Shown here piece after piece: positions 1 through 5,785 of a stretch of DNA of 9,172 nucleotides. Under the pieces are notes generated by a model. The model had not been told where the DNA came from, made no database searches, and saw only the letters and a list, made by a program, of their open reading frames with translations. The position numbers and the translations under genes are program-made. The stretch is from a bacterium (lineage in GTDB: Bacteria > Spirochaetota > UBA4802 > UBA5550): assembly GCA_024224995.1 (NCBI GenBank), contig JAAENB010000448.1, positions 1 through 9,172 on the forward strand. The letters run 5' to 3'. Numbering within the stretch: position 1 is the first letter of the stretch; every line of letters begins with the position of its first letter.

Positions 1-69
1 CTCTCAAGAAACTCTTTTTAAATAGGGCCGGTTCCCGAAGATTTTATCCCGGGGCCATGCTCTGTTTCA

Positions 70-113
70 CGGGGTTGAAACCCCGAGCTACAACACGTCG
101 CCCCGCTGGGGCT
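70..113 (-). repeat. REP-like hairpin element, copy A
   Basis: Two GC-rich hairpins lie next to each other. The first has the 7-bp stem CGGGGTT/AACCCCG (70-76 with 79-85). The second has the stem GCCCC/GGGGC (100-104 with 108-112) and loop GCT. Read on the minus strand, the element begins GTTGTAGCTCGGGG (in 81-94) and matches copy B at 208-231 with a few changes. Short extragenic palindromes of this GTAGC-plus-G-run form resemble REP elements mobilised by RAYT (TnpA_REP) transposases. No such transposase is in the window, so the class is an inference. Confidence 0.5.
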
Positions 114-154
114 ATTCTGTCTTGGGTCAGCATTGAACCAATGGTCAACCAATG

Positions 155-197
155 CCCTGCGGCCGCTTCGGTCCCATACCAGAAATACCCCGCAGGG
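155..197. repeat. Inverted repeat CCCTGCGG/CCGCAGGG
   Basis: An 8-bp perfect inverted repeat (155-162 with 190-197) encloses 27 bases. It lies between the two REP-like copies and probably belongs to the same composite repeat block (a BIME-like arrangement). No function can be assigned from sequence alone. Confidence 0.35.
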
Positions 198-207
198 TCA
201 TAGTCAT

Positions 208-235
208 GTAGCCCGGGGATTCACCCCCGGGTAGC
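208..235 (+). repeat. REP-like hairpin element, copy B
   Basis: GTAGCCCGGGG (208-218) is followed after a 6-base loop by CCCCGGG (225-231), forming a 7-bp stem, and then by TAGCC. The order GTAGC, C/T, CGGGG, a short TTCA-like loop and CCCCG is the same as in copy A read on the opposite strand. The two copies therefore form an inverted pair about 110 bp apart, as expected for REP doublets. Confidence 0.5.
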
Positions 236-344
236 CCCATGCTGAAACCGATCCATTTTTTAAAAACAGTTTCTTCCGTATTTTTTCCCGGTCCTCCCGG
301 TTCCCGGAAACAAATATCATTAATTTTATATACGAATATCTGTC

Positions 345-380
345 AATAATAAAAGTAATAAATTTATTACTTTTATTATT
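345..380. repeat. Perfect 36-bp AT-rich palindrome
   Basis: Bases 345-362 are the exact reverse complement of 363-380, with no central spacer. Only one G and one C occur in the whole 36 bp. It lies about 180 bp upstream of the AbrB-like start codon. A perfect dyad of this length could be an operator for a dimeric regulator, a DNA-level cruciform, or the remains of a terminator. AbrB-fold proteins are known to prefer AT-rich DNA, so binding by the adjacent gene product is a reasonable but untested inference. Confidence 0.6.
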
Positions 381-426
381 AGTCTTGAATGTGCTACAAT
401 GTGTAAAAATAGTACTTGCAAAATAA

Positions 427-457
427 TTGCCCGGAATTAGCAATTGTGCATTAAAAT
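427..457 (+). promoter_or_regulatory. Weak candidate promoter for the AbrB-like gene
   Basis: TTGCCC (427-432) and TAAAAT (452-457) are separated by 19 bp, longer than the optimal 17. If used, transcription would begin at about 463, close to the left end of the nested palindrome, so almost the whole structure would be in the leader RNA. The match is poor on the -35 side and the call is tentative. Confidence 0.2.
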
Positions 458-459
458 AG

Positions 460-546
460 GCGCAGCTTCCGCTGCGCGAAGGAGAGGGGGGTTGAGGGGG
501 CGAAGCCCCCTCAACCCCCCTCTCCTTCGCGGCGCGGAAGCGCCGC
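460..546. repeat. 87-bp nested palindrome (REPIN/MITE-like)
   Basis: The two 42-bp arms (460-501 and 505-546) are separated by GAA and pair at 38 of 42 positions. The inner 26 bp (476-501 with 505-530) are perfectly complementary. Each outer end is itself a hairpin: 460-477 (7-bp stem, loop TTCC) and 529-546 (7-bp stem, loop GGAA). The only four mismatches between arms form two compensated base-pair exchanges within these end hairpins (463/474 with 532/543, and 464/473 with 533/542), so both end stems remain perfect. This layout is like two REP hairpins in inverted orientation around a core (REPIN) or a small non-autonomous element. It ends immediately before the Shine-Dalgarno of the AbrB-like gene. 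Confidence 0.85.
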
Positions 547-558
547 AAGGAGTAAGAT
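522..558 (+). promoter_or_regulatory. Ribosome binding site able to pair with palindrome arm
   Basis: The Shine-Dalgarno AAGGAG (547-552) stands 6 bases before the ATG at 559. CTCCTT at 522-527, in the right arm of the palindrome, is its exact complement. The 18-base hairpin 529-546 sits between them, so a continuous stem with a single bulged C (528) can form and hide the Shine-Dalgarno. That stem competes with the 26-bp core hairpin (476-530), which uses the same CTCCTT and leaves the Shine-Dalgarno free. Base pairing is read directly from the sequence; a regulatory role is inference. Confidence 0.45.
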
Positions 559-795
559 ATGGCAAAAAAAACAGTACCGGGGCCGGAAGGCGGAGACCAG
601 ATTGTATTTGGCGTTGTAAAAGTGAACAATAAAGGACAGGTTATTATACCGGTAGATCTGAGAAATGAGCTGGGCATCAAAGAAGGAGACCAGCTGGTAG
701 CGGCCAAAACGAAAGATGGAGACGGGGTTTTATTGCTTAAAATGAAGGCACTAAATGAGATGTTTTTAAGCAGCCGGGCCTATGAAACGGATTGA
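559..795 (+). CDS. AbrB/MazE/SpoVT-fold DNA-binding protein
   Basis: This 78-residue protein is a probable transcriptional regulator or solitary antitoxin-type protein acting in the cytoplasm. Residues about 18-60 contain the swapped-hairpin AbrB signature: VVKVNNKGQVIIP, then LRNELGIKEGDQL, then a strand ending VLLLK. Known members bind DNA as dimers through this N-terminal fold. The first 15 residues (KKTVPGPEGGDQ region) are a short extension, and the C-terminal 18 residues are too short for a separate domain. The start is fixed by AAGGAG at 547-552 and an in-frame TAA at 553-555. No MazF, PIN or other toxin follows; the next gene, 72 bp on, encodes a secreted ankyrin protein with its own ribosome binding site. 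Its leader contains the nested palindrome, so translation may depend on RNA folding. The family is clear; the target is unknown. Confidence 0.88.
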   Translation: MAKKTVPGPEGGDQIVFGVVKVNNKGQVIIPVDLRNELGIKEGDQLVAAKTKDGDGVLLLKMKALNEMFLSSRAYETD

Positions 796-803
796 TAAAA
801 TTC

Positions 804-830
804 TTGATTATGCTATCGTTCCGGTATACT
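804..830 (+). promoter_or_regulatory. Candidate promoter for the ankyrin gene
   Basis: TTGATT (804-809) and TATACT (825-830) resemble sigma-70 hexamers, but the 15-bp spacing is short. A (TA)6 run (836-847) lies between this -10 and the Shine-Dalgarno GGAGGA (855-860). It would give the ankyrin gene a leader of about 30 bases independent of the AbrB-like gene. Confidence 0.35.
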
Positions 831-867
831 ATATTTATATATATATACTCAATCGGAGGAAGCGGTC

Positions 868-3486
868 ATGGGGAAAAAATTTATCGGACTGATATTAATT
901 CTTTTTTTAGGTTCCATGGTTGAGGCACGAAGCTTCAGTAAAAGGGATAAAGAAGCATTTGTAAAAGCTGCCGCATCGTACCGGGGTAAATCCCGGATGC
1001 AGAGTTATATAAACCGGGGCATCAATATTAACGTGAAGAACAGGGCCGGAGATACAGCCCTGCTTGCTGCCTGCAAAAATAAGTATTTTCCAATGCAGAA
1101 TATCACCTACCTCATTCAAAAAGGAGCGAATGTTAACCTGAAAGATAGAGGCGGAAATACCGCTCTTCTGTATGTCTGCCAACGGATCTCTTCAGCAACT
1201 CCCGATTTTGTCCGGAAAATGCTGCAGCGTGGAGCCAGGGTAAATGAGCGGAACAGGAAAGGAGAGACCGCCCTCATGTACGCGGTCCGGAACGGCCTTA
1301 CCCAGGTAATCCGAATGCTCATAGACAAGGGCGCAAACCCGGCAATAAAGGACAGCTCCGGGAATACAGCCATGACATACGTGGGAAAAACTTCCACCTA
1401 CTCATACAAGAGGGCTGCCGGAGATAGCTGGCGTGATACCGATTTCAAAGTAATTATCAAACTGCTTAAAAACAAGGGAGCAAAGGTCAATGTCCCCAAT
1501 AAAACAGGAAGCACCGAGCTTCATTACGCTGTTCAAAAAAATCGACCCCATATTGTGCGGGAACTGACTGCTGTTGGGGCAAATCCCAATATGAAGGATT
1601 CAAAAGGAAATATCACGCTCCACTACGGGGTTGAGTATGAATACATAAACGATCCGCTGCTTGAAGCGGGGGCAAATCCCAACATCAAGAACAATGCCGG
1701 AAGCACTCCTTTTATATTGCTGGCCAGAAGCGGGCAGCAGTTTAAACTCAATACGGTGAAAAGTTATTTTAGCAAAAGCAAACACGATATTAAGCTTGAT
1801 ATCAAGGACGCGAAAGGCAATACCGCGTTAATGCACGCGGTGCAGCATGTTTTTCACAGCACAACAGGCTCATTAATAAAAATGCTCGTTGACAAAGGAG
1901 CAAATCTAAATCTAAAAAATAATAAGGGGCTAACCCCGCTCGCTGTTGCCATGGACGGCTCTTCCTTTGAGTCGGCACTCTATATTCACAAGAAAGGGGG
2001 GAAGATCAACCAGGGCACAAAACGCGGAAGGGAACTGCAATTCCTGCTGGCAACGGCGCTGGGCGATATTCCCGAAATGAAACGGCTCATTGGAAAGAGA
2101 GTCAGTGTCCGGAGAGCAAAGACCGGGGAGCTGCGGCAGCCGGCTATTTTTGTAGCGGCTCAGCGCGGGCAGCTGCAAGCAGTAAAATTCCTGGTTAGTA
2201 AGGGAGCAAAAGTACGGGACGTGGCACGCTACCGGCACACCCCCCTTATTATTGCCAGTGAAAAGGGACACCTGGATGTGGTAAAATACCTGGTGCAGAA
2301 GAGAGCCAGGATCAATTATGTAGGCGGGTACTTAAGCAGTATGTCTCCGCTTATTGAATCCTGTGTCAAGGGCCATAAAGATGTAGTAACATACCTGCTC
2401 AAAAAAAGAGCAAATCCCAACCTGCCGAATAGGGACGGAACAACACCGCTTCATTACGCCATTGTAGGCAATAGCCCCGACATAGTACGGCTCCTGCTTC
2501 AAAAAGGAGCAAATCCTAACCAGAAGAATAAGTACGGAGCAACACCGCTTGGTTCGTCCGCGAATTACGCGAAGTCTCCACGGGAATCGGTTAAGATATT
2601 GATTAATTACGGCATCAACCTTGAGGCACCAATGGATATTTTTGGAAGTACAATACTTATGCACTATGGGCAAAAAGGCGATCTTGAAATGATTAAATTT
2701 GCCATGAAAAAGGGCGCTAAAGTAAATACTGCCAATTCACGGAAAGAAACTGCTCTTACCTATGCTATCCGCGGTAAACAGCCTGCTATTGTCCGGTATC
2801 TTTTGAGTAAAGGAGCCAGGATACAAAAAGGGAATAACAGCACCCCTCTTATAGAAGCGGTAATCGCCGGGAATACCGAATCTGCTGAGCTTATTTTGCG
2901 GAAAGGCGTAAGAATTAATGAAAAAAATAAATTTGGAGTCTCTCCTATCTCTGCCGCCGTGGCTAGAAAAGATAAACCAATGGTTGAGCTTTTGATCCGC
3001 TATAAAGTCAATGTAAAAATCAAGGACCGCCGTGGAAAGGGCCTGGTGTATAAAGCGCGCTTGAATAAATCCGAAGATATAGTGCGGCTTTTGTTAAAAG
3101 CCGGAGCGCCCGATGGCGGGGGAAGACGCGTGGTATCGCGCAGGGTAGTAAAGACTACTACCACTAAAGCCAGTTTTAACGGCAATGACTATATCAATTT
3201 TTTAAAGGCGGCAAAATCGGGGAAGACTGCTGTGGTGAAAAGTTATCTCACCAGGGGAATGAATCCCAATATTTCTATGGCTGCCCCGGGAGTGGACCCC
3301 AATCATACACCGCTTATGCTTTCTGCCAAATACGGACACGCGGAGATTGTAAAACTCCTGATTAAACACAAGGCATACGTTAACCTGCCGAATAAAAAAG
3401 ACGGCAATAAAACAGCTTTGAAATACGCACAGTCCCGTGGGCACGGAAATATAGTTAAGATTCTAAAGCGGGCGAGGGCACGGTAG
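868..3486 (+). CDS. Secreted ankyrin-repeat protein (about 24 repeats)
   Basis: The 872-residue protein begins with a Sec-type signal peptide (two Lys, then a hydrophobic stretch LILILFLG, with likely cleavage after VEA at residue 20). It should therefore act in the periplasm or outside the cell. The rest is almost wholly ankyrin repeats, recognisable by recurring G-x-T-A/P-L near the start and K-G-A-x-x-N near the end of each roughly 33-residue unit; I count about 24. Several units (such as those near residues 170-205 and 290-320) carry insertions. A basic, Thr-rich linker at about 748-772 separates the last three repeats from the rest. Ankyrin arrays bind other proteins; there is no catalytic domain, so the partner cannot be named. 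The start is supported by GGAGGA at 855-860, 7 bases before ATG. The stop lies 24 bp from the stop of the convergent sensor gene. The strong positive charge suggests possible contact with acidic polymers or peptidoglycan, which is speculation. Confidence 0.9.
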   Translation: MGKKFIGLILILFLGSMVEARSFSKRDKEAFVKAAASYRGKSRMQSYINRGININVKNRAGDTALLAACKNKYFPMQNITYLIQKGANVNLKDRGGNTALLYVCQRISSATPDFVRKMLQRGARVNERNRKGETALMYAVRNGLTQVIRMLIDKGANPAIKDSSGNTAMTYVGKTSTYSYKRAAGDSWRDTDFKVIIKLLKNKGAKVNVPNKTGSTELHYAVQKNRPHIVRELTAVGANPNMKDSKGNITLHYGVEYEYINDPLLEAGANPNIKNNAGSTPFILLARSGQQFKLNTVKSYFSKSKHDIKLDIKDAKGNTALMHAVQHVFHSTTGSLIKMLVDKGANLNLKNNKGLTPLAVAMDGSSFESALYIHKKGGKINQGTKRGRELQFLLATALGDIPEMKRLIGKRVSVRRAKTGELRQPAIFVAAQRGQLQAVKFLVSKGAKVRDVARYRHTPLIIASEKGHLDVVKYLVQKRARINYVGGYLSSMSPLIESCVKGHKDVVTYLLKKRANPNLPNRDGTTPLHYAIVGNSPDIVRLLLQKGANPNQKNKYGATPLGSSANYAKSPRESVKILINYGINLEAPMDIFGSTILMHYGQKGDLEMIKFAMKKGAKVNTANSRKETALTYAIRGKQPAIVRYLLSKGARIQKGNNSTPLIEAVIAGNTESAELILRKGVRINEKNKFGVSPISAAVARKDKPMVELLIRYKVNVKIKDRRGKGLVYKARLNKSEDIVRLLLKAGAPDGGGRRVVSRRVVKTTTTKASFNGNDYINFLKAAKSGKTAVVKSYLTRGMNPNISMAAPGVDPNHTPLMLSAKYGHAEIVKLLIKHKAYVNLPNKKDGNKTALKYAQSRGHGNIVKILKRARAR

Positions 3487-3488
3487 GG

Positions 3489-3522
3489 AAAGTAATCGGA
3501 GGGCCACCGATCACTTTTCTTT
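3489..3522 (+). terminator. Probable terminator of the ankyrin gene
   Basis: Just after the TAG stop, AAAGT-A-ATCGG (3489-3499) pairs with CCGAT-C-ACTTT (3507-3517), giving ten pairs with one A-C mismatch and a 7-base loop. A T-rich run, TTTTCTTT (3515-3522), overlaps and follows the stem. The element overlaps the last codons of the convergent sensor gene. On the minus strand the tail is weaker, so it may act poorly in that direction. Confidence 0.5.
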
Positions 3523-5586
3523 AAGGTACTTCACCAAAAGAACCTCGTTGCCTTTTTCGTTGAATTCAATGACATCGAAGACTTCTCTAACAAGGAGCAG
3601 ACCCCTGCCGTGGTAAAGGTCTTCTGGGGATGTGTCCTCACCGGGCTGTGTGATTCTTTTGTGATCAAAGCCCTCGCCTTCATCGGAGACCCGGTAAGAG
3701 ACCATCTCTCCGGTTAAAGAGTATTCTACCGTAACTTTTTTATCTTTGTACCGGGGATCATGCTGGCGTTCTTTAATAAACTGGAAATAATTGTTATTTT
3801 TCAGGGCCTCGGTCTTTTCCCATGACTGGATATTCAGATTTCCATGTTCAATAGCATTAATGAGAATTTCCCTGGTGGCGAGTTTGAGGGGCGCGATTTC
3901 CGAAGGAGGCATATATTTGCTGACATTGTGAGTAAGCCGTTGACTGAGGAGCTCAATATTGCTCAGAAAGTTGTTAATATAATAGGTAGAGTTTTCCGGA
4001 CCCAGGAACTGGAGAATAATATCATCGGCCTCCTCAGAGGCTTTCCCAAGTATGTCGGTTTTTTTCCCCGATTTAATGTATTCCAGTTTAACCGAAAGTT
4101 CTTTTGGTTCATGCCCGTAGCGTTTTTTAAAGCTGGTATTAAATGATATGGTAGTATGAGTTTTTTTCATATCCGATATATATTCATCAATAATATCCCG
4201 GGTAATGTGCCGGCTAACATAGGGAGCTTCTTCAATAAGATCGAGCAGATTTTTTTGAAGTATCTCTTCTTTCCTGTATCCCAGCTGTTTTTCAACAGCC
4301 CTGTTCACTGTTAAAAAGTTCAGGTTTTGGTCCAGGGAAAAAATAATATCCCCGGTATTTTCAACCAGATGCCGGTATTGTGTCCTGGCTTTGGCCAGTT
4401 TTTTTTCAATGTGATTTATTTTATCTGCCAGGCCCAGGGAGAGGAGCAGTACCTGGAAGACCGAACCAATCTGAAAACCATTGGCAGTAACAAAGTTGAG
4501 CGGCAGGATGCCGAAGCTTTTGAGAAATGCCATAAAACCGCCAAGGAATATAAACCCGGAAGAAAAAGCAATATAGAGACTCTGTCTTGATTTTTTAATA
4601 ACAGCAAGGTAGATTACCATTGATATGAGTGCCAGGCCGCTTATACCTAATAACACTGACGCGATGATGCTGCTTATCATAACATCCTTATAGAAGAGAG
4701 AGAACAGGGAGAACCCGACCAATAGAACGGAAAACCCAATGAGGATATTGTCTGCTTTGCCAAGGTATTTCCAGGTGCCGATAAAATGCCGTGAAAAGGT
4801 AATAGCTAAAAATAGCCCTGTTCCTATAAAAAATAGCCTGCCGTGATTTTCCCACCACACTGCTGAAGGCCAGAAGAACTGGAAGCCGATTCCATAATAA
4901 CAGATTACGTACATTGCGAAAAAGGCAAGATAGAGGGAAAAGAGCAGGTAACTTAAATCCTTAATGGTAACTGACATTACAAAATTGTAAAGAAACATAA
5001 CGACTAAAATAGTAATATATATCCAGAGAATAATGGTTTCTTTTTCCCGGTAAACCTGGAATGATTCGGGAGCCATGATTTTTAAATCAATTGCCATGGG
5101 GCTTGAAGTTTTATACCGTAAATAGTATGTTTTCTGTTCTCCCGATTGTGTTTCTACGGGAAAGGCGAAACTCCGGTAAAATACAGGCCTGGTATCAAAG
5201 GGATAGTTGTCCCCGGTCTGGAGATAGAGGTATTTCCCGTTTTCAGTGGGTAAATAGAGGCGAATATCATCAATATAGGAGTAAAACTGGTCTAAATACC
5301 ACTCAACTGTGTGAACAGTATCATTTTTAACGGTAAACCGGAACCAGAACGCACTCCTGGTATAACCAAACCCGGGAGATTTTTTTTTAGACCGGGTCCA
5401 GTTTATTTTTTTCGCGTCTTTTGGGTTGATGAGGTCATAAACCGTGAGACTCCCGGTTTTATCTTCCAGGTAATCCAGGTGTTTGCCGAGTTCAATAGTA
5501 TCAAGCCCATAATCCAGAATAATGGGCTCTGCCCATAGAAACCCCGGTATGAATATAGACAGAAATATTAAAGGCCACAGCCTCAT
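3511..5586 (-). CDS. 7TMR-DISM sensor protein with PAS and RsbW-like ATPase domain
   Basis: This 691-residue inner-membrane signalling protein probably passes an external signal to a cytoplasmic ATPase/kinase domain. Order: signal peptide (1-19, cleavage after LWA); 7TMR-DISMED2-type extracellular domain (about 30-175, with aromatic-rich SAFWFRF at 78-84); seven membrane helices (about 185-388); short helical linker; PAS domain (about 402-500); HATPase_c-type domain (about 565-690). The ATP site shows the N box EILINAIEHGN (573-583), G1 box DEGEGFD (635-641) and G2 box GRGLLLV (660-666). No HisKA, HisKA_2 or HisKA_3 dimerisation/phosphoacceptor motif lies between PAS and ATPase. The NAIEHGN form resembles RsbW/SpoIIAB-like serine kinases more than classical histidine kinases. 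The ATG follows GGGAGGG (5590-5596) at a short 3-base spacing. No response regulator or anti-anti-sigma partner is next to it, so its target is unknown. Confidence 0.88.
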   Translation of the reverse strand: MRLWPLIFLSIFIPGFLWAEPIILDYGLDTIELGKHLDYLEDKTGSLTVYDLINPKDAKKINWTRSKKKSPGFGYTRSAFWFRFTVKNDTVHTVEWYLDQFYSYIDDIRLYLPTENGKYLYLQTGDNYPFDTRPVFYRSFAFPVETQSGEQKTYYLRYKTSSPMAIDLKIMAPESFQVYREKETIILWIYITILVVMFLYNFVMSVTIKDLSYLLFSLYLAFFAMYVICYYGIGFQFFWPSAVWWENHGRLFFIGTGLFLAITFSRHFIGTWKYLGKADNILIGFSVLLVGFSLFSLFYKDVMISSIIASVLLGISGLALISMVIYLAVIKKSRQSLYIAFSSGFIFLGGFMAFLKSFGILPLNFVTANGFQIGSVFQVLLLSLGLADKINHIEKKLAKARTQYRHLVENTGDIIFSLDQNLNFLTVNRAVEKQLGYRKEEILQKNLLDLIEEAPYVSRHITRDIIDEYISDMKKTHTTISFNTSFKKRYGHEPKELSVKLEYIKSGKKTDILGKASEEADDIILQFLGPENSTYYINNFLSNIELLSQRLTHNVSKYMPPSEIAPLKLATREILINAIEHGNLNIQSWEKTEALKNNNYFQFIKERQHDPRYKDKKVTVEYSLTGEMVSYRVSDEGEGFDHKRITQPGEDTSPEDLYHGRGLLLVREVFDVIEFNEKGNEVLLVKYLKEK

Positions 5587-5630
5587 GAACCCTCCCGGCT
5601 TACGATAAAATAGACTATACAGAGCCTTTT

Positions 5631-5659
5631 ATTATAGTGATAATAAATCTATTAATCAA
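5631..5659 (-). promoter_or_regulatory. Sigma-70-type promoter for the sensor gene
   Basis: Read on the minus strand, TTGATT (5659-5654) is followed after exactly 17 bp by a consensus TATAAT (5636-5631). Transcription would start near 5624, giving a leader of about 38 bases before the sensor ATG. This is the best promoter match in the window. It lies in the AT-rich divergent intergenic region shared with the TiaS-like gene, for which I could not find an equally good plus-strand promoter. Confidence 0.6.
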
Positions 5660-5785
5660 GCAAATTAGCTATTTTTTCTTATTTGATTTGTCGTAAGAAT
5701 AAGTAATATTTTGTCCGAATTTGTTAAAATAATTGTTGCAAGAAGACTATTATAAGAAAAAATGGCCGAATATGGAGAGGTTATA

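Larger units (their letters stand above)
1..443. other. Gene-poor repeat-rich leader region
   Basis: I see no convincing coding region here. Open frames that cross it have no ribosome binding site, run through hairpin repeats and give low-complexity Ser/Pro-rich translations unlike any family I know. The left part (about 24-240) is GC-rich and full of short inverted repeats; the right part (about 305-460) is strongly AT-rich and contains a perfect palindrome. The change in composition near position 305 suggests that a repeat element block lies beside the native upstream region of the AbrB-like gene. No tRNA-like or rRNA-like sequence was recognised. Confidence 0.6.

Noticed and set aside
444..632. 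Open frame with TTG start overlapping the nested palindrome and the AbrB-like gene
   Set aside because: It is translated from palindromic repeat DNA, has no Shine-Dalgarno and its second half is a shifted frame of the AbrB-like gene.
204..707. Minus-strand open frame of 167 codons
   Set aside because: It spans the AT-rich palindrome, the nested palindrome and part of the AbrB-like gene on the other strand. It has no ribosome binding site and no family resemblance.
559..867. Toxin-antitoxin operon with the AbrB/MazE-like protein as antitoxin
   Set aside because: No toxin frame is found on either side; the downstream gene is a secreted ankyrin protein with its own ribosome binding site.
907..3444. 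Several minus-strand frames of 60-113 codons opposite the ankyrin gene
   Set aside because: They are antisense shadows of a clear repeat-protein gene, with no ribosome binding sites and no recognisable domains.
5762..5785. Earlier in-frame ATG for the TiaS-like gene
   Set aside because: It has no Shine-Dalgarno, and the GGAGAGG that serves the ATG at 5786 lies inside this extension; the DDTD domain starts directly at the later Met.
5700..5785. Plus-strand promoter for the TiaS-like gene (TTGTTA or TTGTTG with TATTAT)
   Set aside because: Candidate hexamers occur, but spacings are about 21 or 9 bp rather than near 17, so no promoter is called.
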